Program-made: the position numbers and the translations under genes
Origin: Arenimonas maotaiensis
GTDB lineage: Bacteria; Pseudomonadota; Gammaproteobacteria; Xanthomonadales; Xanthomonadaceae
Direction of reading: 5' to 3'
Length of the DNA: 64,000 bases
NCBI RefSeq assembly: GCF_014638745.1
Contig: NZ_BMFO01000002.1
Coordinates: forward strand, 434,001 to 498,000
The notes under the pieces: model-generated
Told to the model about the DNA's origin: nothing
Seen by the model: only the letters and a program-made list of their open reading frames with translations
Databases searched by the model: none
In this document: in pieces, positions 1-8,545 of the stretch
Numbering within the stretch: the stretch's first letter is position 1
How the letters are laid out: each line of letters starts with the position of its first letter

Positions 1-132
1 ATGCGCCGCCTCACCCGCGAGCACTGCGACGGATTGGTCAAGATCCCGATGCCGGGCGAGATGGAAAGCCTGAACGTGTCGGTCGCCACCGGCATCGCGC
101 TGTTCGAAGCGGTGCGCCAGCGCCACGGCTGA
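1..132 (+). CDS. rlmB: 23S rRNA 2'-O-methyltransferase RlmB, C-terminal end (partial)
   Basis: The last 43 codons of a gene that enters from the left edge. The tail contains [19 protein letters not shown] followed by a helix ending in RQRHG. This is motif 3 of the SPOUT (TrmH/RlmB) methyltransferases, the part of the trefoil knot that binds S-adenosylmethionine. RlmB methylates G2251 in the 23S rRNA peptidyl-transferase region. The Met at base 1 is in frame but is not the true start, because the N-terminal L30e-like domain and most of the catalytic domain lie outside the window. It could be another TrmH-family paralogue. The neighbour rnt is convergent, 15 bases downstream. Confidence 0.8.
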   Translation: MRRLTREHCDGLVKIPMPGEMESLNVSVATGIALFEAVRQRHG

Positions 133-147
133 GGCCGCGGCCAGGTT

Positions 148-765
148 TCAGCGCGGCGCGCCCCAGGCGTTGACGATCCGGCAGAACAGCTGCGCGGTAC
201 GTTCGGTGTCGTACACCGCCGAATGCGCTTCGCCGTTGTTCCACTCCAGTCCGGCCGCCAGCACCGCCTTGCTCAGCACGGTCTGGCCGTAGGCCATCGC
301 CGCCAACGTCACGGTATCGAGCGTGCTGAACGGGTGGAACGGGTTGCGCTTGTGGCCGACGCGCGCGACCGCTGCGTTCAGGAAGCCGAGGTCGAACGAG
401 GCGTTGTGCCCGACCAGGATGGCGCGCGTGCAGTGGTTGCGGCGCACCGCCTTGCGCACCGGCGCGAAGATGTGGTCGAGCGCCTCGCGTTCGGCTTTGG
501 CGTCGCGGAAGGGATGCGAGACGTCGATGCCGGTCACTTCCAGCGATTTCGGATCGATTTCCGAGCCCTCGTAGGGAATGACGTGGCTGGAGAAGATCTC
601 GCCCACCGCCAGCATGCCGTTCTCGTCGAATTCGATCGGCGCCGCCGCGATTTCCAGCAGGGCGTGGCGGTTGCAGTCGAAACCGCCGGTTTCGACGTCG
701 ACCACCACCGGCAGATAGCCGCGGAAACGGTCGTTCAGGGGGAATTTCGGGGGCGTCTCGGACAT
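148..765 (-). CDS. rnt: Ribonuclease T (DEDDh 3'-5' exoribonuclease)
   Basis: 205 aa, the usual size for RNase T. The enzyme trims the 3' ends of tRNA and other stable RNAs as a homodimer and takes part in tRNA end turnover. The DEDDh residues are visible: D23 and E25 in VVVDVETGG, the [10 protein letters not shown] block near residue 120 (third acidic residue), and H/D in [14 protein letters not shown] near residues 181-186. The ATG at 763-765 is the only sensible start. It is convergent with the rlmB tail and stands apart from the pst genes, about 100 bases from the phoU stop. The 85-base gap between them shows nothing recognisable. Confidence 0.93.
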   Translation of the reverse strand: MSETPPKFPLNDRFRGYLPVVVDVETGGFDCNRHALLEIAAAPIEFDENGMLAVGEIFSSHVIPYEGSEIDPKSLEVTGIDVSHPFRDAKAEREALDHIFAPVRKAVRRNHCTRAILVGHNASFDLGFLNAAVARVGHKRNPFHPFSTLDTVTLAAMAYGQTVLSKAVLAAGLEWNNGEAHSAVYDTERTAQLFCRIVNAWGAPR

Positions 766-868
766 GCGTCCATGATACCGTAGCGGCGGGCCGGGCGTGA
801 TGGAAAAGGGCGGACACCAGGTCCGCCCCTACATGCATGACGAGGTCCGGCTCCATGGCCGTCCGCCG

Positions 869-1558
869 TCATTCGCTGGTGCGGTCTTCCTTGCGGCGCT
901 CGCCTTCCGGCATGTCGCCGTGCACCACGAACCAGGTGTTCTCGGCGATGTTGGTGGCGTGGTCGCCGATGCGCTCGATGTTCTTGGCCATGAACATCAG
1001 GTGGGCGCAGGCGCCGATGGTGCGCGGGTCTTCCATCATGTAGGTCACCAGCTCGCGGAAGAAGCTGGTGTACATGGCGTCCAACTCCACGTCGGCGTCG
1101 CGGACCCGGGCGGCCAGTTCGGCGTCGCCTTCGGAATAGGCCTTCAGCGCGTCGGCCAACAGCTGGTTGGCGATCTTGGCCAGGCGCGCGATGCGGCCGG
1201 TGATCGGCAGCGCCGGCGAGTTGTTGAGCACGATCGAGCGCTTGGCGACGTTGGTGGCGTAGTCGCCGATGCGCTCGATGTCGGCCGAGATGCGCAGGGC
1301 GGCGTAGACCTCGCGCAGGTCGCGGGCCATCGGCTGGCGCAGCGCCAACAGCTTCAGCACGTCCATGCTGACCGCGCTCTCCATGGCGTCGATGGCGTCG
1401 TCGTTGGCGACCACGCGCGCGGCGGCGTTGCTGTCGCGGCGGCCGAGCACGTCGACCGCGGCGTCCAGCTGCGACATGGCCAATTCGCCCATGCGCTTGA
1501 TTTCGTCGTACAGGCGGTCGAGTTCGGTGTCGAAGCTTTTCAGGATATGGTCGGTCAT
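869..1558 (-). CDS. phoU: Phosphate-specific transport regulatory protein PhoU
   Basis: 229 aa with two repeats of the PhoU three-helix bundle. Each repeat carries the acidic signature that binds metal clusters: AYAALRISADIERIGDYATN in the first, and the repeated pattern KNIERIGDHATN in the second. PhoU links the PstSCAB transporter to the PhoR sensor kinase and keeps the Pho regulon off when phosphate is plentiful. It is the last gene of the phosphate run, 10 bases after pstB, with an SD-like GAGGA ahead of its ATG. phoB and phoR are not in the window. Confidence 0.95.
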   Translation of the reverse strand: MTDHILKSFDTELDRLYDEIKRMGELAMSQLDAAVDVLGRRDSNAAARVVANDDAIDAMESAVSMDVLKLLALRQPMARDLREVYAALRISADIERIGDYATNVAKRSIVLNNSPALPITGRIARLAKIANQLLADALKAYSEGDAELAARVRDADVELDAMYTSFFRELVTYMMEDPRTIGACAHLMFMAKNIERIGDHATNIAENTWFVVHGDMPEGERRKEDRTSE

Positions 1559-1568
1559 GGCGGGGTCC

Positions 1569-2375
1569 TCAGCCGAAACGGCCGGTGATGTAGTCTTCGG
1601 TCTGCTTCTTGGCGGGTTTGGTGAAGATGGTCTCGGTCACGCCGTGCTCGATCAGCTCGCCCAGGTACATGAAGGCGGTGAAGTCGGACACGCGCGCGGC
1701 CTGCTGCATGTTGTGGGTCACGATCAGGATGGTGAACTGCTGCTTGAGCTCGGAGATCAGCTGTTCGATCTTGCCGGTGGCGATCGGGTCGAGCGCCGAG
1801 GTCGGTTCATCGAACAGGATGACTTCCGGCTTCAGCGCCACAGCGCGCGCGATACACAGGCGCTGCTGCTGGCCGCCGGACAGGCCGAGTGCGCTCTGCT
1901 TCAGTTTGTCCTTGACCTCGTCCCACAGCGCGCCCTGGCGCAGGGCCTGCTCGACGCGCTCGTCCATCTCGGCGCGCGACAGCTTTTCGTAGTGGTTGAT
2001 GCCGTAGGCGATGTTGTCGTAGATCGACATCGGGAACGGCACCGGTTTCTGGAACACCATGCCGACCTTGCTGCGCAGCTTGTTCAGCGGATAGGCCGGG
2101 TCGATGACGTTCTCGCCGTCCAGCATCACGCTGCCGGTGGCTCGCTGTTTCGGATACAGGCTGTAGATGCGGTTGAAGATGCGCAACAGGGTCGACTTGC
2201 CGCAGCCGGACGGCCCGATCAAGGCGGTGACCTTGTGTTCCGGCACGTCCAGCGACAGCTCCTTGATGGCCTTGAAGTCGCCGTAATAGAAGGCGAGGTC
2301 GCGGGCCGCCAGCTTGACCGGGGTGGCCGCGGCGTTGTCGTTCTGGTAGGCGACGTTCAGATTCAGGTTGGTCAT
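1569..2375 (-). CDS. pstB: Phosphate ABC transporter ATP-binding protein PstB
   Basis: 268 aa. ATPase subunit of the high-affinity phosphate importer on the cytoplasmic side of the inner membrane. Walker [10 protein letters not shown] is at residues 54-62, followed by the Q-loop ([18 protein letters not shown]), the ABC signature LSGGQQQR, Walker [14 protein letters not shown] and the switch His in [12 protein letters not shown]. The reading frame stays open upstream, but the true start is the ATG at 2373-2375, whose first four bases overlap the pstA stop (ATGA). That points to translational coupling. About 15 extra N-terminal residues precede the ABC domain. Confidence 0.95.
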   Translation of the reverse strand: MTNLNLNVAYQNDNAAATPVKLAARDLAFYYGDFKAIKELSLDVPEHKVTALIGPSGCGKSTLLRIFNRIYSLYPKQRATGSVMLDGENVIDPAYPLNKLRSKVGMVFQKPVPFPMSIYDNIAYGINHYEKLSRAEMDERVEQALRQGALWDEVKDKLKQSALGLSGGQQQRLCIARAVALKPEVILFDEPTSALDPIATGKIEQLISELKQQFTILIVTHNMQQAARVSDFTAFMYLGELIEHGVTETIFTKPAKKQTEDYITGRFG

Positions 2376-3223
2376 AGTTTCTTCCGGGCCAGCACGACGC
2401 GGGCGATGAGGCTGATGGAGAGGACGAACAGGGTGACGATCAGGGCGCCGGCCCAGGCCAGGGTGTTCCAGTATTCGAACGGGCTCATGGCGAACTGGTA
2501 GACCACGCCGGGCACGCTGGCCATCGGCTTGCTGAGGTCGGTGTTCCAGTACTGGTTGTTCAGCGCGGTGAACAGCAGCGGCGCGGTCTCGCCGCTGATG
2601 CGCGCCAGCGCCAGCAGTATGCCGGTCAGGATGCCGGGCAGGGCGGCACGGTACAGGATCTGGGTGTTGACCTTCCATTGCGGGATGCCGAGCGACAGCG
2701 CGGCTTCGCGCATCTGGGTCGGCACCAGGCGGATCATCTCGTCGGTGGTGCGCACCACCACCGGCAGCACGATGAAGCCGAGCGCGATGGCGCCGGCCCA
2801 GCCCGAGAAGCCGCCGCTGGGCTGCACCACCAGGGTGAACACGAACAGGCCGAGCACGATCGACGGCGCCGACAGCAGGATGTCGTTGACGAAGCGGATG
2901 GCGTCGCCCAGCCAGTGGTGGTTGACGTATTCCGACAGGTAGGTGCCGGCGGCGATGCCGATCGGCGCCGCCATCAGCACGGCCAGGGTGCACATGATCA
3001 GGCTGCCGGCCAAGGCGTTCAGCAAGCCGCCGGTTTCTTCGCCGGGCGGCGGGGTCATCTGGGTGAACAGGTGCAGGCCGAAGGCGTCGAAGCCCTTGCT
3101 GACCGTGACCCACAGGATCCAGCCCAGGAACAGCAGGCCGAAGGCGGTGGCCACGCCGGACAGCACCATGGTCAGGGCGTTGACGAAGCGGCGCTTGCGG
3201 TAGATGGAGTGCGTGGTGGCCAT
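2372..3223 (-). CDS. pstA: Phosphate ABC transporter permease PstA
   Basis: 283 aa inner-membrane permease with about six hydrophobic helices. It contains the binding-protein-dependent transport EAA-like loop ([20 protein letters not shown]) that contacts PstB. It pairs with PstC to form the phosphate channel. The C-terminus ends [15 protein letters not shown]. Start and stop codons interlock with both neighbours: a one-base overlap with pstC and a four-base overlap with pstB. The three genes are therefore almost certainly translated as a coupled unit. Confidence 0.94.
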   Translation of the reverse strand: MATTHSIYRKRRFVNALTMVLSGVATAFGLLFLGWILWVTVSKGFDAFGLHLFTQMTPPPGEETGGLLNALAGSLIMCTLAVLMAAPIGIAAGTYLSEYVNHHWLGDAIRFVNDILLSAPSIVLGLFVFTLVVQPSGGFSGWAGAIALGFIVLPVVVRTTDEMIRLVPTQMREAALSLGIPQWKVNTQILYRAALPGILTGILLALARISGETAPLLFTALNNQYWNTDLSKPMASVPGVVYQFAMSPFEYWNTLAWAGALIVTLFVLSISLIARVVLARKKL

Positions 3224-4179
3224 CAGTTGCCGTCCTTTTTGGCCATGCGGCGCAGCATCAGGCGCGCCAGGCTGAGCACGACGAAGGTGAGCAGGAACAG
3301 CACGAAGCCGAGCGCCAGCAGCGAGGACTTCTGTAGCGGATCGACCGCCTCGCCGAACTCGTTGGCGATGCCGGAGGCGATGGAGGTGCCGGGGTTCAGC
3401 AGGCCGGCGCTGAGTTCATAGGCGTTGCCGATGACGAAGGTCACCGCCATGGTCTCGCCGAGCGCGCGGCCCAGGCCGAGGAAGATGCCGCCGATGACCG
3501 CCGAGCGGGTGTAGGGCAGCACGATGTTCCAGACCACTTCGGTGGTGGTCGAACCGAGCGCGTAGGCCGATTCCTTGAGCTGGGTCGGTACGGTCAGGAA
3601 CACTTCGCGCATGACCGACGAGATGAACGGCGTGATCATGATGGCCAGCACCAGGCCGGCGGTGCCGACGCCGATGCCGAGCGGCGGGCCCTGGAACAGC
3701 AGGCCGACCACGGGTAGCGTGCCCCACTGTTCGGACAGCCAGGGGAACACGTGCTCGCCGAGGAACGGCACCAGCACGAACAGGCCCCACATGCCGTAGA
3801 TGATCGAGGGGATGCCGGCCAGCAGTTCGATGGCCGAAGTCACCGGCAGACGCAGCCAGCTGGGCGCGAGCTCGGTGAGGAAGATGGCGATGCCGAAGCT
3901 GACCGGCACCGCGATGACGAGCGCGATCAGCGAGGTGACCACGGTGCCGTAGATCGGCACCAGCGCGCCGAAATTGCCCGCGGCCACGTCCCAGTCGGCG
4001 GTGGTCAGGAATTTCAGGCCGAAGGTATCGAACGCCTGCCAGCCGCCCTTGAACATCATGGCGGCGGCCGCGAACAGGGATACCAGAACGAACAGGCCGG
4101 CGACGGTGACCGCACCCTTGAACAGGCGGTCGTTTCGGCTGTCGATGCGGGTTCGTTGCTGGCTGATCGATAGGCTCAT
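3223..4179 (-). CDS. pstC: Phosphate ABC transporter permease PstC
   Basis: 318 aa from the ATG at 4177-4179 ([20 protein letters not shown]). An upstream in-frame ATG at 4248 would add 23 Arg-rich residues encoded across a hairpin, so it was not used. Six membrane helices are visible. There is an EAA-type loop ([20 protein letters not shown]) and the [16 protein letters not shown] stretch typical of PstC. With PstA it forms the translocation path. It is separated from pstS by 69 bases that hold a terminator-like stem-loop, so its expression may be lower than that of pstS. Confidence 0.94.
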   Translation of the reverse strand: MSLSISQQRTRIDSRNDRLFKGAVTVAGLFVLVSLFAAAAMMFKGGWQAFDTFGLKFLTTADWDVAAGNFGALVPIYGTVVTSLIALVIAVPVSFGIAIFLTELAPSWLRLPVTSAIELLAGIPSIIYGMWGLFVLVPFLGEHVFPWLSEQWGTLPVVGLLFQGPPLGIGVGTAGLVLAIMITPFISSVMREVFLTVPTQLKESAYALGSTTTEVVWNIVLPYTRSAVIGGIFLGLGRALGETMAVTFVIGNAYELSAGLLNPGTSIASGIANEFGEAVDPLQKSSLLALGFVLFLLTFVVLSLARLMLRRMAKKDGN

Positions 4180-4208
4180 GGGGTTTGCTCGATTCCGGTT
4201 ACGGAAAA

Positions 4209-4234
4209 GGCCCGACGCCGGACGGCATCGGGCC
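4209..4234 (-). terminator. Hairpin with U-run between pstS and pstC (probable attenuator)
   Basis: A 7-bp perfect stem GGCCCGA/TCGGGCC plus an inner GCC/GGC pair spans these bases. Read on the minus strand it is followed at once by TTTT (4205-4208). This has the form of an intrinsic terminator inside the operon, after the abundant binding-protein gene and before the membrane genes. Partial readthrough would give more PstS than PstCAB. Confidence 0.7.
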
Positions 4235-4248
4235 ATAGGGTACCGCAA

Positions 4249-5262
4249 TTACTTGATGTTGGCGGCCCAGTAGGCCTTGATCTGCTGGGTCAGGTCGGCC
4301 GGCAGGGCCACGTAACCCAGGGATTCGGCCGCGGCATCGCCGTTGGCGTACACCCAGTTGAAGAACGCCAGCGTGTCTTTGCTGCGTTGCGCGTTCTTCG
4401 GGTTCTTGTAGACCAGGATGAAGTTGGTGGCCGAGATCGGGTAGGCCTGCGCGCCCGGGGCGTCGGTGATCACCAGCGAGAAGTCCTTGACGTCGCTCCA
4501 TTCGGCCGAGGCGGCGGCGGCTTTGATCGATTCCTTGCTCGGCACGATGAAGTTGCCGGCGCGGTTGCGGACCGCGGTGTAGTTCAGCTTGTTGGTGATC
4601 GCGTACGACAGCTCGACGTAGCCGATGGCGCCCTTGATCTGCTTGGTGTAGGCGGCGACGCCCTCGTTGCCCTTGCCGCCGATGCCGACCGGCCATTTCA
4701 CGGCGGTGCCTTCACCGACCTTGCCGCGCCAGTCCAGGCTGACCTTGGACAGGTAGTTGACGAAGTTGAAGGTGGTGCCGGAGCCGTCCGAGCGGTGCAC
4801 GACGGTGATCTTCAGGCTCGGGAAGGCCACGCCCGGGTTGACGGCGGCGATGACCGGGTCGTTCCAGTTGGTGACTTTGCCGAGGAAGATGTCGGCCAGG
4901 ATCGGGCCGGTCAGCTTGACGCTGCCCGCTTGCACGCCCGGAATGTTGACCACCGGCACCACGGCGCCCATCACCGACGGGAACTGGGCCAGGCCCGAAG
5001 CGGCCAAATCGCCGGCTTTCAGCGGGGCGTCCGAGGAACCGAAATCGACCGTGCCGGCCTTGATCTGGGCGATGCCGCCGCCGGAACCGATCGACTGGTA
5101 GTTGACCTTGTTCTTGGTGGCCTTGTTGTAGTCGGCCGACCACTTGGACATGGCCGGGTAGACGAAGGAGGCGCCGGCGCCGGTGATTTCAGCGGCGTGG
5201 GCGGCCAGGCTGCCGGCGGCCAGGGCCAGGGCGAGCAGGGAACGTTTGGCGTGTTTCAACAT
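4249..5262 (-). CDS. pstS: Periplasmic phosphate-binding protein PstS
   Basis: 337 aa. A signal peptide (MLKHAKRSLLALALAAGSLA, cleaved after AHA) directs it to the periplasm. The mature protein begins EITGAGASFVYPAMSKW, and contains the phosphate-contacting SGGG (SIGSGGGIAQIKAG) and HRSDGSGTTFNFVNYL loops of PstS. It captures phosphate and delivers it to PstCA. An SD-like GGAG lies 8 bases before the ATG. A Pho box lies 57 bases upstream, so it should be induced through PhoB under phosphate limitation. Confidence 0.95.
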   Translation of the reverse strand: MLKHAKRSLLALALAAGSLAAHAAEITGAGASFVYPAMSKWSADYNKATKNKVNYQSIGSGGGIAQIKAGTVDFGSSDAPLKAGDLAASGLAQFPSVMGAVVPVVNIPGVQAGSVKLTGPILADIFLGKVTNWNDPVIAAVNPGVAFPSLKITVVHRSDGSGTTFNFVNYLSKVSLDWRGKVGEGTAVKWPVGIGGKGNEGVAAYTKQIKGAIGYVELSYAITNKLNYTAVRNRAGNFIVPSKESIKAAAASAEWSDVKDFSLVITDAPGAQAYPISATNFILVYKNPKNAQRSKDTLAFFNWVYANGDAAAESLGYVALPADLTQQIKAYWAANIK

Positions 5263-5277
5263 GGTATGTGCTCCAAA

Positions 5278-5300
5278 GCCAAGCCCGGTTTGGGCTTGGC
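5278..5300 (-). other. Stem-loop in the pstS leader
   Basis: A perfect 9-bp inverted repeat (GCCAAGCCC/GGGCTTGGC) with a 5-base loop sits between the Pho promoter and the pstS ribosome-binding site. On the minus strand it is followed by TTTGGAG. It may stabilise the pstS mRNA or act as a weak terminator for transcripts coming through from the porin gene. The U-run is only three bases, so termination is uncertain. Confidence 0.5.
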
Positions 5301-5336
5301 GTATGATGGATGATGAATGTGACAGGATTGTGACAG
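5301..5336 (-). promoter_or_regulatory. Pho box and -10 region of the pstS promoter
   Basis: The minus strand reads CTGTCACAATCCTGTCAC (5336 down to 5319): two identical 7-mers CTGTCAC separated by 4 bases. This is the canonical PhoB-binding layout (CTGTCAT-N4-CTGTCAT). A TCATAC-like -10 follows about 11 bases downstream (around 5301-5306), as in PhoB-activated promoters that lack a -35 box. It lies in the short gap after the porin stop codon, so pstSCAB-phoU can be started independently of the porin gene. Confidence 0.88.
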
Positions 5337-5340
5337 CCGC

Positions 5341-6519
5341 TTACCAGAACAGCTGGGCGCGCATCTCGAAGATGTTCGGGTTGTCTTTGATCAGCGGAGC
5401 GGCCAGGTTGGCGCGCTTTTCGCTCTCGACCATCACGTAGTTGGCGGACAGCTTGAAGTTGGAGCGGGCATACCAGTTCACGCCCACGGTCCAGTTGCTT
5501 TCCTTGCCGCCGGTCACGGCGCCGTCGTTCAGGTCGGCGGTGTCGTAACGCACGGCCAGCTGCCACATGCCCTTGGACGGATCATCCGGCAGGCCGGTGG
5601 TGAACACGCCGCCCTTGTAACCCCAGGTTTCGCCGGTCAGGTTGTACACGCCGTACACATACCAGCTGTCGGCGGTGAAGTCCGGGTTCAGGTCGCGGCT
5701 GACTTTGGTGGTCATGTGTTCGGCCTGGATCTTGACCGGGCCGCTGACATAGGCTGCTTCGAAACCGGTGGTCTTCAGGCGGTCGGCATCCGAGAAGGTG
5801 CCGCTGTCGATCAGGCGCTGGCTGGCCAGGTCGGCGTCCGGGCGCACGCGCAGGCGGGCGGTCGGATTGTCGGAACTGTCGCGTGCTTCCAGGTCGATGT
5901 AGGACAGGCCGAAGTGCAGCAACTGGCCGTCGCCTTTGATCGGAGCGAAGAAGCCGCGCAGGCCGAAGCCGTCGCCGGTGCCGAGCGAGGGCGATTCGTT
6001 GTTGGTCAGTTCGTTGCCGAAATAGCTGGCGGTACCGCCCCAGTTGCCGTGGTCGGTCTCGACCTTGGCGCCGAAGCGGCGGCTCATGCCCTGCAGGTTG
6101 GTGGTCATGGCCTTGGAGATGAAGTCGTTGTTCTTGGTGCTGGACAGCTCTTCCAGGCTGTTCGGCTGCTTGTACTGACCGACGGTGACCGAGGTTTCGG
6201 CGTTGAACTTGTACTGCACGTTGGCGTCCAGGAACTTGTCGGAGCGGGCATCGTAACCCAGCACCCAGCTCCACATGCCGGGGCCTTTGCCCTTCAGGAT
6301 CAGTTCGGCGCGGCGCATCTGGAAGTCGGCGTCGGCGCCGTCCGCGGCGTCGGCGTTCAGGTTCTTGACGTCGCTGTCGTACCAGTTGGCGTCGGCCTGG
6401 ACCAGGCCTTCGAACGAGACTTCCGAACCGCCGATCATGTCGATGGTGATTTCGGCGTTGGCGGTGCCGGCCAGGGAGGCGAGCACGGCGGTGGCGAGCA
6501 GGGTATGGCGGATTTTCAT
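5341..6519 (-). CDS. Phosphate-selective porin (OprP/OprO family)
   Basis: 392 aa outer-membrane beta-barrel porin. It has a signal peptide (MKIRHTLLATAVLASLAGTA, then NA), many short alternating strands, and the C-terminal Phe-Trp signature (MRAQLFW) used for outer-membrane insertion. Early motifs such as EVSFEGLVQADANWYDSD and QMRRAELILKGK match the porin O/P family, which forms anion or phosphate channels. It sits directly upstream of pstS, so phosphate crossing the outer membrane would be handed to PstS. GAGGAA seven bases before the ATG is a good ribosome site. The selectivity lysines cannot be assigned by eye, so polyphosphate or general anion use is also possible. Confidence 0.85.
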   Translation of the reverse strand: MKIRHTLLATAVLASLAGTANAEITIDMIGGSEVSFEGLVQADANWYDSDVKNLNADAADGADADFQMRRAELILKGKGPGMWSWVLGYDARSDKFLDANVQYKFNAETSVTVGQYKQPNSLEELSSTKNNDFISKAMTTNLQGMSRRFGAKVETDHGNWGGTASYFGNELTNNESPSLGTGDGFGLRGFFAPIKGDGQLLHFGLSYIDLEARDSSDNPTARLRVRPDADLASQRLIDSGTFSDADRLKTTGFEAAYVSGPVKIQAEHMTTKVSRDLNPDFTADSWYVYGVYNLTGETWGYKGGVFTTGLPDDPSKGMWQLAVRYDTADLNDGAVTGGKESNWTVGVNWYARSNFKLSANYVMVESEKRANLAAPLIKDNPNIFEMRAQLFW

Positions 6520-6566
6520 GGCGGATTCCTCAGGGAAGGGGGATGGGACAACACGGCCATCCTAAT

Positions 6567-6592
6567 CGGTAAATATTTCATTAATGTTACCG
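6567..6592. promoter_or_regulatory. AT-rich inverted repeat between the porin and plcP genes
   Basis: CGGTAA (6567-6572) and TTACCG (6587-6592) form an inverted repeat around a 14-base AT-rich centre. It is in the middle of the 152-base divergent region between the porin gene and the lipid genes. Its AT-richness in a GC-rich genome suggests promoter or operator DNA. It does not match the Pho box closely, so the binding protein is unknown. A second, 12-bp palindrome (GAAACGCGTTTC, 6619-6630) lies nearer plcP. Confidence 0.4.
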
Positions 6593-6671
6593 TCCGCGCG
6601 CTTTTTTCCGGCATGCGCGAAACGCGTTTCCCTGCAATAAAAGCTTCACAATGCCATGGCTAAATGGCGCC

Positions 6672-7490
6672 ATGAACCGATATCGTACGCTCTTCATCTC
6701 CGATGTCCACTTGGGCACGCCCGGCTGCCAAGCCGCCTATCTGCTGGACTTCCTGCGCCACAACGACGCCGACACCATCTACCTGGTCGGCGACATCATC
6801 GACGGCTGGCGCCTGAAGAAGAGCTGGTATTGGCCGCAGGAGCACAACGACGTGCTGCAGAAGCTGATGAAGAAGGCGCGCAAGGGCTGCAAGGTGATCT
6901 ACGTGCCGGGCAACCACGACGAAGCCGGCCGCCAGTTCGCCGGCATGTCGTTCGGCCGCATCAAGATCCGCCAGGACGCCATCCACGTCACCGCCGACGG
7001 CCGCCGCCTGTGGGTGGTGCACGGCGATCTGTTCGATGGCGTGATGCAGTACGCCAAATGGCTGGCGCACCTGGGCGACTGGCTGTACAGCGCGATCCTG
7101 GTGCTCAACCGCTGGTTCAACAAGCTGCGCGTGCGCATGGGCTATCCGTACTGGTCGCTGTCGCAGTACCTCAAGCACAGCGTGAAGAACGCGGTCAGCT
7201 TCATCAGCAGTTTCGAGACCATGATGGCGCGCGAGACGCACCGCCGCGGCTGCGACGGCGTGGTCTGCGGCCACATCCACAAGGCCGAGATCAAGGACAT
7301 CGACGGCGTGCTGTACTGCAACGACGGCGACTGGGTGGAGAGCCTGACCGCGCTCGCCGAGTACGCCGACGGCCGGCTGGAGATCCTGCACTGGAACCAT
7401 ATCCAGGGCATCGCGCCGCCGGTGGCGCTGCTGACGCGCGAGGTGTCGGTCGAGGTCCGCGTGCGCGAGACGCTGACGGTGGACGGATGA
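6672..7490 (+). CDS. plcP: PlcP-type metallophosphoesterase (phospholipid-degrading, LpxH-like fold)
   Basis: 272 aa, starting at ATG 6672 (MNRYRTLFISDVHLG). An ATG seven codons earlier is less likely. All calcineurin-like metal motifs are present: D11/H13 (SDVHLG), D41 (VGDIID), GNHDE at 80-84, HGD at 118-120 and GHIH at 200-203. The WYWPQEHNDVLQKL and YPYWSLSQYLK blocks and the larger size distinguish it from true LpxH of about 240 aa. They match PlcP, which removes phospholipid headgroups to give diacylglycerol under phosphate starvation. Databases often label this family UDP-2,3-diacylglucosamine diphosphatase. It overlaps the next gene by ATGA. The assignment to PlcP is by family and context and has not been tested. 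Confidence 0.75.
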   Translation: MNRYRTLFISDVHLGTPGCQAAYLLDFLRHNDADTIYLVGDIIDGWRLKKSWYWPQEHNDVLQKLMKKARKGCKVIYVPGNHDEAGRQFAGMSFGRIKIRQDAIHVTADGRRLWVVHGDLFDGVMQYAKWLAHLGDWLYSAILVLNRWFNKLRVRMGYPYWSLSQYLKHSVKNAVSFISSFETMMARETHRRGCDGVVCGHIHKAEIKDIDGVLYCNDGDWVESLTALAEYADGRLEILHWNHIQGIAPPVALLTREVSVEVRVRETLTVDG

Positions 7491-8545
7491 GGATCTGCAT
7501 CGTCACCGACGCCTGGACGCCGCAGGTCAACGGCGTGGTCAAGACGCTGGAACAGACCATCGCCTGTCTGCGCGCCGACGGCCACGAGGTGCTGGTCGTC
7601 GCGCCCGACCGTTTCCGCGGCGTACCGTGCCCGAGCTATCCGGAGATCCGGCTGTCGCTGTTCCCGTACCGCCGTCTGGCGGCCCTGCTCGACGATTTCG
7701 CGCCGGACGCGCTGCATGTGGCCACGGAAGGCCCGCTCGGTCTGGCCGGGCGCCGTTACGCCCTGCGCCGCGGCCTGAACTTCACCACCGCCTACCACAC
7801 CAAATTCCCGGAATACCTGCAGGCGCGCACCGGCATTCCGGCGCGCGTGTTCTATCCGCTGATGCGCCGCTTCCACCGTCCGGCCAAGGCGGTGATGGTG
7901 TCGACCGACAGCGTCGTCGCCGAATTGCGCGCGGCCGGTTTCGTCAACCTGGTGAAATGGGGCCGCGGCGTCGATACCGCGCTGTTCGACGGCAGCGGCC
8001 GCCGCCGTCGCGATCCCGAGGACGCGACCGCGCCGGTGTTCCTGTATGTCGGGCGCATCGCGGTGGAGAAGAACCTCGAAGACTTCCTGCGCCTGCAGCT
8101 GCCGGGCGAGAAATGGATGGTCGGCGACGGCCCTGCCCTGCCGGCGCTGTCGGCGCGCTATCCGGATGCGCGCTTCCTGGGCGCCAAGACGCATGAAGAA
8201 TTGGCGGAAGTCTACCGCCGGGCCGACGTGTTCGTGTTTCCCAGCAAGACCGACACCTTCGGCCTGGTGCTGTTGGAGGCCTTGGCCTCGGGCCTGACCG
8301 TGGCGGCCTATCCGGTCGCCGGTCCGCTCGACGTGCTGGCCGATTGCGAAGCCGCGGCCTTGCGCCATGACCTGCTGGAGGCCTGCCTGACCGCGCTTGA
8401 ACTCGATCCGGTGCATGCCCTGGCGCACGCCCGCCGCCACAGCTGGCAGGCCACCACGCGCCAGTTCGCGCGCAATCTGTTCCCGAACCCATCACGCGCC
8501 GCCGGCGCGGACAAGGAGACCTGCCATGCAAGCCATCGAGCGTGA
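7487..8545 (+). CDS. GT4-family glycosyltransferase, probable diacylglycerol glycosyltransferase (Agt-like)
   Basis: 352 aa in a GT-B fold. The N-terminal half starts MRICIVTDAWTPQVNGVV, with the acceptor-side loop after the first strand. The C-terminal half holds the donor-site segment FPSKTDTFGLVLLEALASG (residues 251-269) typical of GT4 enzymes that glycosylate lipids or mannosides. The start ATG overlaps the plcP stop (ATGA), so the two are translationally coupled. In marine and soil bacteria a plcP-agt pair converts phospholipids to glycolipids when phosphate is scarce, and that is the most likely role here. An alternative is a GDP-mannose-dependent mannosyltransferase. The sugar donor cannot be read from sequence alone. 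Confidence 0.75.
   Translation: MRICIVTDAWTPQVNGVVKTLEQTIACLRADGHEVLVVAPDRFRGVPCPSYPEIRLSLFPYRRLAALLDDFAPDALHVATEGPLGLAGRRYALRRGLNFTTAYHTKFPEYLQARTGIPARVFYPLMRRFHRPAKAVMVSTDSVVAELRAAGFVNLVKWGRGVDTALFDGSGRRRRDPEDATAPVFLYVGRIAVEKNLEDFLRLQLPGEKWMVGDGPALPALSARYPDARFLGAKTHEELAEVYRRADVFVFPSKTDTFGLVLLEALASGLTVAAYPVAGPLDVLADCEAAALRHDLLEACLTALELDPVHALAHARRHSWQATTRQFARNLFPNPSRAAGADKETCHASHRA

Noticed and set aside
4180..4248. Longer pstC start at 4248
   Set aside because: It would add 23 residues coded by the terminator hairpin. The ATG at 4179 begins a normal PstC N-terminus.
6520..6671. Pho box for the porin or plcP genes
   Set aside because: The best partial matches agree at five of seven positions in one half and poorly in the other, so none is reported as a site.
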